Shown here: one piece after another, positions 49,444-58,679 of the stretch
Numbering within the stretch: the first letter of the stretch is position 1
How the letters are laid out: every line of letters begins with the position of its first letter
Assembly: GCA_028283765.1 (NCBI GenBank)
Contig: JAPWJY010000003.1
Location: forward strand, 1-64,000
Direction of reading: 5' to 3'
Length of the DNA: 64,000 nt
Source of the DNA: Parvibaculaceae bacterium
GTDB lineage: Bacteria; Pseudomonadota; Alphaproteobacteria; Parvibaculales; Parvibaculaceae
Position numbers and translations under genes: made by a program
The notes under the pieces: generated by a model
Databases searched by the model: none
The model's input: only the letters and a program-made list of their open reading frames with translations
Told to the model about the DNA's origin: nothing

Positions 49444-49604
49444 GGACCGTCACTGGTTGGGTTCGGGGCCTGAAATGAGACCTCAAATATGGCGGCACGA
49501 TGGGGGATCGGCCGGATTTTGTCCAGCAGGCGAGATTGCCTATAGTCCCGGTCCGGAATCGGGGATAATCCGGTGTTGACCAGTTATGAGAAAGAGCGGG
49601 CGTG

Positions 49605-50600
49605 ATGGCGGGTATCAGGTTTGAGGTCGCGGGCATCGGCAATGCCATCGTGGATGTGATTGCCGAGGCGGGCGACGGGTTTCTGGCCGAAAATGGCATC
49701 GTCAAGGGCGGGATGACCCTGATCGATGAAGCCCGCGCCAGCGCGCTCTATGGGGCGATGCCCCCCGCCATCGAGGTTTCGGGCGGCTCCTGCGGCAACA
49801 CCATCGCAGGCGTTGCCTCGCTCGGCGGCAGGGGCGCCTATTTCGGCAAGGTCCGCGACGACCAGCTTGGCGAGGTCTTCACCCATGACATTCGTTCGCT
49901 CGGCGTCAGCTTCGAGACGGCGCGGGCGACACAGGGTCCCGCGACCGCGCGCTGCCTCATTCTGGTGACGCCTGACGCCCAGCGCAGCATGAGCACCTAT
50001 CTGGGCGCCTGTGCGGGACTGGGGCCCGACGACATCGACGAGGATGTGATCGCGGCCTCGGCCATCACCTATATGGAAGGCTATCTCTGGGATCCGGAGG
50101 GGGCCAAGCAGGCCTTCCTCAAGGCCGCCGCCGCCGCTCACCGGGCAGGCCGCAAGGTGTCGCTGTCCCTCTCCGATTCCTTCTGCGTCGACCGGCATCG
50201 CGACGATTTCCTGCGCCTCGTTCGCGACGAGGTGGATATTCTGTTCGCCAACGAGGCCGAGATTCTCTCGCTCTACCAGACGCAGGATTTTGACGAGGCG
50301 CTGGGCCATGCGCGCAGGGACTGCACATGGGCGGCGCTGACCCGTTCCGAGGCGGGCTCGGTCATCATCGCCGATGGCGAGGTGCACAAGGTGGAAGCGG
50401 TCCGGCCCGCCCGGCTGCTCGACACCACCGGGGCGGGCGATCTTTATGCCTCGGGCGTTCTTTATGGCATTGCGAAGGGCCTTGATCCGCTAACCTCGGG
50501 CAAGCTCGGCTCGCTGGCGGCATCGGAGGCCATCAGCCATTTCGGCCCTCGCCCGCAGGCGTCGCTGAAGGTATTGGCCGAAGCGGCCGGCCTTCTTTGA
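49605..50600 (+). CDS. PfkB family carbohydrate/nucleoside kinase (adenosine kinase-like)
   Basis: 331 residues from the ATG at 49605, preceded in frame by GTG. N-terminal GIGNAIVDVIA and the substrate segment GGSCGNTIAGVASLGG match ribokinase-fold adenosine kinase-like enzymes. The C-terminal DTTGAGDLYASGVLYG gives the anion hole and catalytic Asp. It transfers phosphate from ATP to a sugar or nucleoside; adenosine is the likeliest substrate by similarity, not proven. Single gene, divergent from the EI24 gene. Confidence 0.88.
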   Translation: MAGIRFEVAGIGNAIVDVIAEAGDGFLAENGIVKGGMTLIDEARASALYGAMPPAIEVSGGSCGNTIAGVASLGGRGAYFGKVRDDQLGEVFTHDIRSLGVSFETARATQGPATARCLILVTPDAQRSMSTYLGACAGLGPDDIDEDVIAASAITYMEGYLWDPEGAKQAFLKAAAAAHRAGRKVSLSLSDSFCVDRHRDDFLRLVRDEVDILFANEAEILSLYQTQDFDEALGHARRDCTWAALTRSEAGSVIIADGEVHKVEAVRPARLLDTTGAGDLYASGVLYGIAKGLDPLTSGKLGSLAASEAISHFGPRPQASLKVLAEAAGLL

Positions 50601-50688
50601 ACGTCTCTCGCAGGAGCTCTTTTCAGCCGTTGGTTGAGGTGGGCCTCCTGAAGTCCGGTTTTGAACTGGTGGAAAGAAGGGGAATATC

Positions 50689-51246
50689 GTGCTGAAGCGT
50701 AATTTCACGGTGCCGGTCGCTGCAATGATGGCTCTTCTGGGGTTGAGCGCACCCGCCTCTGCCGCCAACAATGCGATCAGCGAATTTCGCCTTGGCGTTT
50801 ATGCTCATGATTCGAAGCTGTTCGGAACGGGCCACGAAACGAGGAAACCGGATATCAACGCCGAGTTGCTGTTCAGTTCACCGGGCTGGCTCTCCTGGAT
50901 TGGCGCGCCCCGCCCGGCGATCGGCGGCAACTTCAACACCCATGGCGGCACCAGCATCGCCTATGCGGACCTTGCCTGGGATTATTATCTGACGCAGGCG
51001 CTCTTTCTGGAAGGGGCGCTGGGAGGGGCTATCCATAACGGCAACACGTCCGGGGATAATAACAAAGATCGGGACCGTATGAATTACGGCTGCCGGGCCG
51101 CCTTCCACGAGGCTGGGTCGGTAGGCTACAGCTTCGATGGCAAATCGAGCCTGATGCTCACCGTCGATCACATATCCAATGCGGGCCTCTGCGACAGGAA
51201 TCCTGGCCTTACCGACATTGGCGTCCGCTACGGGTATAGGTTCTGA
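50689..51246 (+). CDS. Lipid A 3-O-deacylase / acyloxyacyl hydrolase (PagL-like)
   Basis: A 185-residue outer-membrane protein. GTG start with AAGGGG upstream. The signal peptide ends at ASA|AN near 26. The small beta-barrel carries the PagL active-site pattern VDHISNAGL, with His and Ser in the H-x-S arrangement and a terminal aromatic residue (YGYRF). PagL removes an acyl chain from lipid A, changing LPS recognition and permeability. Lies alone between the PfkB gene and the convergent xerC. Confidence 0.85.
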   Translation: MLKRNFTVPVAAMMALLGLSAPASAANNAISEFRLGVYAHDSKLFGTGHETRKPDINAELLFSSPGWLSWIGAPRPAIGGNFNTHGGTSIAYADLAWDYYLTQALFLEGALGGAIHNGNTSGDNNKDRDRMNYGCRAAFHEAGSVGYSFDGKSSLMLTVDHISNAGLCDRNPGLTDIGVRYGYRF

Positions 51247-51265
51247 TGTCGCGGCCAGCCTTCGA

Positions 51266-52201
51266 TCAGCTTTGGGACCTCGGGTGCGCCTGATCGTAAA
51301 TATCGATCAGGCGCTTTGAATCGACCTCGGTATAGATCTGCGTGGAGGAAAGGCTCGCATGGCCGAGCAGTTCCTGAATGGCACGCAGATCGCCGCCGCC
51401 TGCGAGCAGATGGGTGGCGAAACTGTGCCTGAGCGCATGGGGCGTGACGCTCGGGGCAAGGCCGAGCCGTTCGCGCAGATGCTGCACCAGCAATTGTGCC
51501 TGCCGTGCGCCCATGGGGCCGCCGCGCGTGCCCACGAAAAGCGGCCCATCCCTATCGAGCGCGAAGGGGCAAAGCCTCAGATAGGTGTCGATGGCGGCGC
51601 GCGCCACGGGCAGCACCGGCACGATCCGCTCCTTGCCGCCCTTGCCCATGATCATGATCGCCTCGCCCAGCGGGGCTTGTCCCCTGAGCAGGCCCAGCGC
51701 TTCCGAGATACGCAGGCCGCAGCCATAGAGCAGCGTCAGCAGCGCGGCGTTGCGCGCCGCCACCCATGGCTCTTTTGCCGTATCCCCGGTTTCCGCGATG
51801 AGCGCGCGCGCATCCCTGACGCTGAGCGGCCGGGGTACGCCATGGGGGATCCTGGGCGTGCGCAGCGTCTTGAGGCGCGGATTTTCCGCGATGCCGGTGC
51901 GCTCCATGAATTTGTAGAAGGCGCGGATGCTGGAAACGGCGCGGGCGAGGCTCCGGCTGGTCAGCCCCTCGCGCTGGCGGCGGGCGAGGAACGCGCGGAA
52001 ATCCCGGGTGTCGAGGGCTTCCAGATTTTTCACGCCAGGCGGGCCCTCAAGATGATCGCACAGGAACTCGCAGAAGCGGGTGAGATCGCGGAAATAATTC
52101 TCGATGGTGCGCGGACTCGCCCTGCGCTCGCTGGCGAGATAGGCCAGAAACCGCCGGGCGACGGCGCGGGTGTCATCGGCGGCGGCAAGGCCGCGCGCCA
52201 T
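51266..52201 (-). CDS. xerC: Tyrosine recombinase XerC
   Basis: A 311-residue chromosome-dimer resolvase. The N-terminal SAM-like DNA-binding domain is at about 10-105. The catalytic residues of the C-terminal domain are visible in CGLRISEAL (Arg), HALRHSFATHLL (His and Arg), LGHASLSSTQIY (His, and nucleophile Tyr). Acts at dif with XerD. Downstream of the DUF484 gene, as commonly seen in alphaproteobacteria, which supports XerC over a phage integrase. Confidence 0.93.
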   Translation of the reverse strand: MARGLAAADDTRAVARRFLAYLASERRASPRTIENYFRDLTRFCEFLCDHLEGPPGVKNLEALDTRDFRAFLARRQREGLTSRSLARAVSSIRAFYKFMERTGIAENPRLKTLRTPRIPHGVPRPLSVRDARALIAETGDTAKEPWVAARNAALLTLLYGCGLRISEALGLLRGQAPLGEAIMIMGKGGKERIVPVLPVARAAIDTYLRLCPFALDRDGPLFVGTRGGPMGARQAQLLVQHLRERLGLAPSVTPHALRHSFATHLLAGGGDLRAIQELLGHASLSSTQIYTEVDSKRLIDIYDQAHPRSQS

Positions 52202-52254
52202 ATCGTCGAAGACGAGCGCGCGCCCGGCTGCGTTGGGGCTGAGCCTGAGCGGGC

Positions 52255-52986
52255 TCAGAGAGCCCTCGCGCCCTCGCCCAGCCAGCGGCGCAGGGCCCGC
52301 TCGACGACATGGGCGAGGAATTCGAGGAGATCGCTCCCCTGTTCGGGGTGAAACTGCTCGGCGTTGGCCGCGCCCAGCGCCAGCAGGGCGGGGGGGAGGT
52401 CCGGCGCAATGGTGAGGCGCACCAGCGCCTCGGAGCGGACGGCAGGCGCAAGCGGGCCGAAGATCGCCTTGTCCCCGACGATATGGGCGGAAAGCCGGAG
52501 GCTTTCGCGGCCGCCGCCCATCATCCGGTCGATCGCGCCCTTTTCGAGCACGCTGATGCCCCGGAGCGGCACGGAGCCCCAGAGCGGCGATTCCTCGATG
52601 CAGAGCACGGCGGAGGTGAGCGCGACGGTCTTGGAGAGGCCGGAGGGGGCTGCGATATATTCGACGAGCTGTTCGAAGCTGCGGGCGTCGAGGAGCGCCA
52701 GCACCACCTTATGGACCTGCGCCAGCACCAGCGAATTGACCGAGGAAGCCTCGATCATTTCGCGCTGCACGTCCTTGAGGCTGCGCACATGAGCCTGAAG
52801 GCGCGAGATCATGAACTGCTGAAGATCCAGCACCTGATCGCCGGAAACGGCGCTCGGCGGCACCAGCCGCTCGAACAGATCGACATTGGTGACCAGAAAT
52901 TCCGGATTGGCCGCGAGGAAGCTTTTCACTTCCTCCGGGCTCGGTCCGGCGCCCTTGGGCTTGGCCTTGTCGCTACGCAGTCCCAT
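52255..52986 (-). CDS. DUF484 family protein
   Basis: A 243-residue cytosolic protein. The N-terminal helical part has FLAANPEFLVTNVDLFERLVPP, the typical DUF484 opening (core FLAANPEFL). A GAF-like domain follows. Function unknown; the family is regularly next to xerC, and here the gene lies 53 bp upstream of it on the same strand, so an operon is likely. Confidence 0.88.
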   Translation of the reverse strand: MGLRSDKAKPKGAGPSPEEVKSFLAANPEFLVTNVDLFERLVPPSAVSGDQVLDLQQFMISRLQAHVRSLKDVQREMIEASSVNSLVLAQVHKVVLALLDARSFEQLVEYIAAPSGLSKTVALTSAVLCIEESPLWGSVPLRGISVLEKGAIDRMMGGGRESLRLSAHIVGDKAIFGPLAPAVRSEALVRLTIAPDLPPALLALGAANAEQFHPEQGSDLLEFLAHVVERALRRWLGEGARAL

Positions 52987-53099
52987 TCAGCCACCTGCTG
53001 GTGATTCGTTCCCGTTCAGTCCGAAATTCGCAGGTTTTCAGTTAAAAATCACGCATTACCCGTCCGATGGGCCCATCTTCGGGCGGCCAGCCGATGGCC

Positions 53100-53756
53100 T
53101 TATCCGATGGTCTGGCCGGTTTTCTTCCAGTCCGCGAGAAAGGCGTCCAGCCCCTTGTCGGTCAGCGGGTGCTTGACGAGGCTTTTCAGCACGTCGGGCG
53201 GCACGGTGGCGACGTCGGAACCGGCAAGGGCCGCTTCCTTCACATGGTTCGCCGTGCGGATCGAGGCGGAAAGGATCTGGGTCTTGAAGGCGGGATAATT
53301 GTCGTAGATCTGGCGGATGTCGCGGATCAGTTCCATGCCGTCGAGATTGATGTCGTCGAGCCGACCGATGAAGGGCGAGATGAAGGTGGCCCCCGCCTTG
53401 GCGGCAAGCAGCGCCTGATTGGCCGAGAAGCACAGCGTCACGTTGACCATGGTGCCCGCGTCCGTCAGCGCCTTGCAGGCCTTGAGCCCGTCCCAGGTCA
53501 GCGGCACCTTGACCGCGACATTGGGGGCGATGGCGGCGAGCAGGCGGCCTTCCCGCAACATGCCCTCGGTATCGAGAGCGGCGACCTCGGCGCTGACCGG
53601 CCCCTCGACGAGCGCGCAGATTTCCTCGATCACTTCCACGAATTTCCGGCCCGATTTGGCGATCAGCGACGGGTTGGTGGTCACGCCATCCAGCAGACCG
53701 GTCGCCGCCAGTTCCCTGATGTCATTCGTATCGGCTGTATCGACGAAAAATTTCAT
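53100..53756 (-). CDS. Transaldolase / fructose-6-phosphate aldolase-like (TalC/FSA type)
   Basis: 218 residues from the ATG at 53756, which starts [16 protein letters not shown]; the longer frame to 53783 lacks support. The Schiff-base Lys lies in NVAVKVPLT, and [14 protein letters not shown] is the conserved strand-2 motif. The short length marks the TalC/FSA subfamily, active in the non-oxidative pentose phosphate pathway. The gene sits between DUF484-xerC and priA, as in other alphaproteobacteria. Confidence 0.93.
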   Translation of the reverse strand: MKFFVDTADTNDIRELAATGLLDGVTTNPSLIAKSGRKFVEVIEEICALVEGPVSAEVAALDTEGMLREGRLLAAIAPNVAVKVPLTWDGLKACKALTDAGTMVNVTLCFSANQALLAAKAGATFISPFIGRLDDINLDGMELIRDIRQIYDNYPAFKTQILSASIRTANHVKEAALAGSDVATVPPDVLKSLVKHPLTDKGLDAFLADWKKTGQTIG

Positions 53757-53850
53757 GGGAAGGCCTGCTCTTTGCTGGAACATTCAAGGTGAGACGGGCC
53801 CTGAAAATTGCAGGCGCAGGGCCTCAAGGCAAGGGGAGAAAAGCACCGTT

Positions 53851-54334
53851 TCAGGGCCGGTCCACCTGTTTCAGCAGGCCGCGCACGACCAGCCGGTGAA
53901 ACGGCATGATGGTTGTCAGATAAATGCGTCCGAGCCGGTTATGGGTGCGCACCAGCGTCGAGGCGGTGACGAGCCGCTGTGCATTCGTACCGCCCACAAT
54001 CCACCACCACGCGAAAATCCAGATGATGGTCGTCGAAGCCAAGAACGAGCCGTTCATCGCTCTGGCTCACCACCGGGAAGATGCCGATCCGCTGGGACGA
54101 TGGCGGCAGGGTGGCGGCATCGGGGGTCTGGAGACCCAGCGGCGCGACGATCATGTTGCGCAGCCTCATCAGGCCGGTGACCCAGAGCGGACTCTGCCCC
54201 ATCATCCGCTCGGCGGCGGCGCGGGCGGTCAATGCGGGTTCATTGACTTCAAGGCAATAGGCGTCCGCGAACTGCGCGCCTGGCAGCAGGGTCTTGACCG
54301 GCACGGCCGGCTCGGCGGCGCGAGGCTGTTTCAT
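53851..54334 (-). pseudogene. DUF2867 family protein, interrupted by a one-base frameshift
   Basis: Read on the minus strand from the ATG at 54334 (AGGGGAAG upstream), the frame gives KTLLPGAQFADAYCLEV and continues to DDHHLDFRVVVD. It then leaves the conserved sequence. In the next frame the expected continuation VGGTNAQRLVTASTLVRTHN runs to the stop at 53851. One extra base (A on the plus strand at 53998-53999) accounts for the break. Intact, the protein would have about 160 residues. Function of the family is unknown. Real inactivation or an indel error. Confidence 0.75.
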
Positions 54335-54403
54335 GAACTGTCTTCCCCTGCGATCCGGGACCGGACCGGGATGGTTTGCGGGAAAACCATAGCATGAAGG
54401 CGC

Positions 54404-56689
54404 GTGGATGAGATTTTGCTGCCTTGCAGCTCTTTGGGCGCTATTCATGAGGGCATGACGGGAATCGACCAGCGACAGGACGGGCTCTGGACCGAAGACG
54501 GCGACGAGCGCCTTGCCGCGTCTGGTCGCGGCCGGACCGTGAGCGTCCTGCTGCCGCTGGGGCTGCCCAGGCCTTACGACTACAAGGTGCCGCCCGGTCT
54601 CGATCTGGAACCGGGCAGTTTCGTCGTGGTGCCGCTGGGGCCGCGCCTGCTGGTCGGCGTGGTCTGGGGCGAGGGCACCGGCGAGGTCGGCGACAACCGT
54701 TTGCGCGCGGTCGAGGAAGTGCTGCCCGTGCCGCCGCTCAGGGAGGTTTCGCGCCGCTTCATCGACTGGGTGGCGGCCTATACGCTGCATCCGCCGGGCA
54801 TGGTGCTGCGTCTGGTCATGCGCGCGCCGGGGGCTCTGGAGCCGCAGCGCACGCGCACCCTGCTGAGGATCACCGGCGAGGCGCCCGCCCGGATGACGCC
54901 CGCCCGCACCCGCGTGCTGGCGGCAGCGGCGGACGGCTTTGCCCGCACGCCTGCGGAACTGGCCGACGAGGCGGGGGCCAGTGCCTCGGTGGTCAAGGGT
55001 TTGCTGGAGCAGGGCGCTCTCGAAGCCATCGACTTGCCCGCCGAAGCGGCCTTTCCCGCCATCGATCCTGATTTCGCCGGCAAAACCCTGTCGCAGGACC
55101 AATGGGATGCGGCTGGGGAACTGAGAACCCTGTTCGGGGAGGAAGCGCCCCGCCCGATGCTGCTGGACGGGGTGACGGGATCGGGCAAGACCGAGGTTTA
55201 TTTCGAGGCGGTGGCGGAAGCGATGCGGCGGGGCCGTCAGGCGCTGATCCTGCTGCCGGAGATTGCGCTCACCTCCCAGTTTCTGGAGCGATTCGAGGCG
55301 CGCTTCGGCGTCCGTCCGGCGGAATGGCATTCGGACCTTGGCCCGCGCGAGCGCCGCCGGGTCTGGCGGGCGGTGGCCGAGGGCAGGGCGGGCGTCGTCG
55401 TCGGTGCGCGCTCGGCGCTCTTTCTGCCTTATGCGGATCTGGGCCTCATCGTGGTCGATGAGGAGCATGACGCCGCCTACAAGCAGGACGAGGGCGTGAG
55501 CTACAATGCCCGCGACATGGCGGTGGTACGGGCCTCGCTCGGCGGCATTCCGGTGATCCTGAGTTCGGCGACCCCGGCGCTTGAAACCTTCGTCAATGCG
55601 CAGGCCGGGCGCTATGGCGCGATCCAGCTTGCCTCGCGCCATGGCGCGGCCGCGATGCCCGGGATCAGCGCCATCGACATGCGCCGCGACCCGCCCGAGC
55701 GGGGCCGCTGGCTCTCCCCCCGGCTGGTCGAGGCGATGATCGAGGCGCTGGAGCAGAAAGAGCAGATACTGCTTTTCCTCAACCGGCGCGGCTATGCGCC
55801 GCTTACGCTCTGCCGCGCCTGCGGCCATCGCATGGAATGCCCCAATTGCAGCGCCTGGCTGGTCGAGCACCGGTTTCGCCGGGAGCTTGCCTGCCATCAT
55901 TGCGGCTACACCGCGCCGCTGCCCAGGGCCTGTCCGTCCTGCGGGGCGCAGGACAGCCTCGTCGCCTGCGGGCCCGGCGTGGAGCGGATTGCCGAGGAGG
56001 TTGCGGAGCGTTTCCCGGAGGCCCGGATCAGTCTTCTTTCCAGCGATGTGCTGCACGGGCCGAGGGCCCATGAGGAAGCCATCCGCCAGATCGAGAACCG
56101 CGAGATCGACATCATCATCGGCACGCAGATCGTGGCCAAGGGGCATCATTTCCCCTGGCTTACGCTGGTCGGCGTCATCGACGCGGATCTGGGGCTGGAA
56201 AACGCCGATCTGCGGGCGGGCGAGCGCACGTTCCAGCTTATGCAGCAGGTCGCGGGCCGGGCCGGGCGGGCCGAGCGGCCGGGCCGGGTTCTGCTGCAAA
56301 CCTATATGCCCGAGCATCCGGTGATGCGGGCGCTGGTTGCGGGCGCGCGCGACAGTTTTTATGCCCGCGAGGCCGAGCAGAGAAGGCGGCTGGGGCAGCC
56401 CCCGTTCGGGCGGCTCGCGGGCGTGGTGGTGTCGTCGGAAAATCCGGCCGAAGCCCAACGGGTGGCACATGAAATGGCCCGGCGCATTCCCGAGGCTGAA
56501 AAGGTGCAGGTGCTGGGCCCCGCCCCCGCGCCGCTCGCGCTGCTGCGAGGCCGCACCCGCATCCGCTTCCTGATCAAGGCCCGGCGCGAGGTCAATCTTC
56601 AGGCTTTCGTGACGAACTGGCTGACCGGCATGAAGGTGCCGGGCTCGGTGCGCGTCGCCATCGACATCGATCCGCTCAGTTTTCTTTAG
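54404..56689 (+). CDS. priA: Primosomal protein N' (replication restart helicase PriA)
   Basis: Up to 761 residues (GTG at 54404; an ATG at 54455 is an alternative, neither with a strong ribosome site). The N-terminal DNA-binding domain starts near RTVSVLLPLGLPRPYDYKVP (core LPRPYDYKVP). The helicase part has Walker A GVTGSGKTEVY and DEEH in VDEEHDAAYK. A zinc-binding insert contains CRACGHRMECPNC and CHHCGYTAPLPRACPSC. PriA reloads the replisome at stalled forks. Adjacent atp operon is typical, apart from the inserted unknown gene downstream. Confidence 0.96.
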   Translation: MDEILLPCSSLGAIHEGMTGIDQRQDGLWTEDGDERLAASGRGRTVSVLLPLGLPRPYDYKVPPGLDLEPGSFVVVPLGPRLLVGVVWGEGTGEVGDNRLRAVEEVLPVPPLREVSRRFIDWVAAYTLHPPGMVLRLVMRAPGALEPQRTRTLLRITGEAPARMTPARTRVLAAAADGFARTPAELADEAGASASVVKGLLEQGALEAIDLPAEAAFPAIDPDFAGKTLSQDQWDAAGELRTLFGEEAPRPMLLDGVTGSGKTEVYFEAVAEAMRRGRQALILLPEIALTSQFLERFEARFGVRPAEWHSDLGPRERRRVWRAVAEGRAGVVVGARSALFLPYADLGLIVVDEEHDAAYKQDEGVSYNARDMAVVRASLGGIPVILSSATPALETFVNAQAGRYGAIQLASRHGAAAMPGISAIDMRRDPPERGRWLSPRLVEAMIEALEQKEQILLFLNRRGYAPLTLCRACGHRMECPNCSAWLVEHRFRRELACHHCGYTAPLPRACPSCGAQDSLVACGPGVERIAEEVAERFPEARISLLSSDVLHGPRAHEEAIRQIENREIDIIIGTQIVAKGHHFPWLTLVGVIDADLGLENADLRAGERTFQLMQQVAGRAGRAERPGRVLLQTYMPEHPVMRALVAGARDSFYAREAEQRRRLGQPPFGRLAGVVVSSENPAEAQRVAHEMARRIPEAEKVQVLGPAPAPLALLRGRTRIRFLIKARREVNLQAFVTNWLTGMKVPGSVRVAIDIDPLSFL

Positions 56690-56765
56690 AACCGGTTCTT
56701 CTCCGGCGTCGATGTACAGCTGTCTCAGTGAATAGCGGGAGGGTCTTTACCTGTACCTTCAAAAA

Positions 56766-56796
56766 TTGAAATATAGTTTAATTTTTACTTTATAAT
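56766..56796 (+). promoter_or_regulatory. Candidate promoter of the unknown gene after priA
   Basis: TTGAAA at 56766-56771 and a perfect TATAAT at 56791-56796 are separated by 19 bp, within a strongly AT-rich stretch (about 56755-56870). The spacing is slightly long. The 56690-56984 interval holds no gene that I can support. Confidence 0.45.
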
Positions 56797-56984
56797 ATTT
56801 TTTATTTTCATGTTCTTTAAGAGTGATTCCACGAATATGTGCCTGAGTAACGAATATTCATTGGAGTTATTCTGGGATGATCTTTTTATCGCCGATATCG
56901 TCACATCCTGTTCATCCGGTGCCGGTTGCCCGGGCAGCCGGTGCATGGGCGACAGCAATGGGCACTGTCTCCGCGAGGAGTCCC

Positions 56985-58307
56985 ATGCAGACGCCTGATT
57001 TCGCGGATATGGCTGCCATTCCCGCCTCATACCCCATGTTGCGCAAGGCCGCGCCGGACATGAGCGGAGTAGATGGCTGGCAGCAAAGAAGATTGCTGAA
57101 CGTCCTGCCGCGCCTTTCACCGGTACCGGAAGATCAGCCATTTGGCGCATTTCAGAGACAGGTTTCGTCGGGATCGCGCGCCAGCGGCCATTACGACGTG
57201 CCAAGGAATGTGCCTGCGCGCAACTATCCCTCCACAGCAATTTCAGATGTCGACACCGGCTTGCCGCCCATCCGGTCCGGGGTTGACAAGCCATGCCAAG
57301 GGCCCCTTTCAGGGCTTGCCGGGGGAGCCGGACCGGAGAGGGACGCGTCGCCTTATGCCGTTTCCCGGAATCCTCCGCCCGTGGCGGAGGTCCCGGCCCA
57401 TACAGATGAGGAACCGCATTATGCAGTTCCCTCCAACAGGCTGGCGCCCTTTTTATGGACGGACGATCTCCGCCCACACTTCCTTTCCGTGAACCAGGCT
57501 CAGCAGGGAGCCGTATTCGAGGCGGGAAGTCGGACGGCACTTGATCATCTGCCATCGGCCCGTAGTGCGGGCTGGCGGGATTCCATTGAAACCCGCGAAC
57601 CTCTTTTGCCTTTGCCGGAAGTTCCGCGAGAGCGCATTTCAAGGTTCGGCAGGCTGAACCGGGAGATAGGCAAGGGGGGTGAACGGGTCTGGGGAAGTGT
57701 TTCAACCTTCGCTTCGAGAATTATGTCAGGCATAGCGGGCTTGCCAGGACGGTTTCAGAGCGGCTTGTCGAGACAGGGGGTCGGCGAGGTGTTTGTTTCC
57801 CGGCCTTCGGACATGTCTGAGCCTTCAAAAGCTGAAACCGGACCTTCCCGCTTTCAGCGCTTCACATACAGGGCCGGACGGCTGGGGCGGCAGGCCGTGG
57901 ATGCCGGTCTTGAAGCTGTAATCGGCATAATCGCCAGTGTTAAGGCGCTTGGCCACGCAAGCAAACGGGGTCTTTACGGGGCAGTTGCCTTCATGGAACG
58001 GGCCGTATTGGCCGGGTGGCGAGGAGCGAAGGCCATAGCCAGAACTATGGGTATGGGGCTGAAAGCTATCTTGCGGCCATTTGCGAAGCTTGTTTCCATC
58101 CTCTCGCGTCGACGGGCGGCGAAACGCGATGCGTCAGCCGGGGCGCTTGTCCGGGCGTCCGTTCGGCCGGAGCAGAAGACAACCCGGAAAAGCACAGGAG
58201 CTTTTCTCCAGGATTTGACGGGCAGGATTAGTGAAAGCGCGGACAATATCCTGATTGGCATGGCCAGAAGAGGGCTTGTCGTACGCGACATGCTCAGGCG
58301 GCGCTGA
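56985..58307 (+). CDS. Unknown protein with YxVxxN repeats and basic C-terminus; candidate secreted effector
   Basis: 440 residues from the ATG at 56985, chosen for its GAGGAG four bases upstream; an in-frame ATG at 56877 lies in non-coding-looking sequence. I recognise no family. The N-terminal half is Pro/Ser-rich and probably disordered, with three repeats: HYDVPRN (Tyr70), PYAVSRN (Tyr124) and HYAVPSN (Tyr146). The last sits in EEPHYAVP, an EPxYA-like context, and the first contains YDVP. The C-terminal half is Arg/Lys/Ala/Gly-rich with several amphipathic or hydrophobic helices (about 270-390) and ends RRGLVVRDMLRRR. No signal peptide. YxxP and EPIYA motifs are known in host-phosphorylated effectors, and basic C-termini in type IV secretion signals. 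An effector role is inference; an envelope or DNA-associated protein is also possible. Confidence 0.75.
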   Translation: MQTPDFADMAAIPASYPMLRKAAPDMSGVDGWQQRRLLNVLPRLSPVPEDQPFGAFQRQVSSGSRASGHYDVPRNVPARNYPSTAISDVDTGLPPIRSGVDKPCQGPLSGLAGGAGPERDASPYAVSRNPPPVAEVPAHTDEEPHYAVPSNRLAPFLWTDDLRPHFLSVNQAQQGAVFEAGSRTALDHLPSARSAGWRDSIETREPLLPLPEVPRERISRFGRLNREIGKGGERVWGSVSTFASRIMSGIAGLPGRFQSGLSRQGVGEVFVSRPSDMSEPSKAETGPSRFQRFTYRAGRLGRQAVDAGLEAVIGIIASVKALGHASKRGLYGAVAFMERAVLAGWRGAKAIARTMGMGLKAILRPFAKLVSILSRRRAAKRDASAGALVRASVRPEQKTTRKSTGAFLQDLTGRISESADNILIGMARRGLVVRDMLRRR

Positions 58308-58679
58308 TTTCGTTTCAGGCGGATTCGGGTGAGATAAAACGGGTCGCAGACCGATTTTACCCCACCTGCTCATGTCGGGGCGGGCCTGTGAACGGCGAAA
58401 ATCGGCTTTCCGGAATGCCTCGGGACGCGTGGGAGGGGGTGCGGCGGAAATGCCGCACCTCGCAGGTGCGGCGAGTCTTGTTGCGATGCCCGGCCTGCTG
58501 TGTTACGAAACCCGCGGCTTGGTGGGGCATGCCAAAAATATCCCTTTCCAGACCAAAAGAATTTTGAACGATCGCAACAGGTTAGCGTGTTATCGATCTG
58601 GTCCGCCGGCAGGCGGTTCGGGCTGTCCGTCGGGCAGGGGCGCGCAAACTTCCATAAACAACACGGGCGAGCATCGGAC
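58308..58679. promoter_or_regulatory. Intergenic region upstream of atp operon, with hairpin
   Basis: 372 bp with no gene that I can support. GCCGCACCT-CGC-AGGTGCGGC at 58452-58472 is a perfect 9-bp hairpin with a three-base loop, without a clear T-run after it. An imperfect hairpin also lies at about 58329-58363, just after the preceding stop. The atp promoter should lie between these and 58680; TTGAAC at 58563-58568 is a possible -35 without a convincing -10. Confidence 0.4.

Noticed and set aside
51266-52201. Phage or island integrase
   Set aside because: The DUF484-xerC neighbourhood and full-length XerC features indicate the chromosomal dimer-resolution enzyme; no attachment repeats seen.
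53939-56470. 843-residue open frame antisense to priA
   Set aside because: High-GC shadow frame; only its last part coincides with the real DUF2867 coding sequence before its frameshift.
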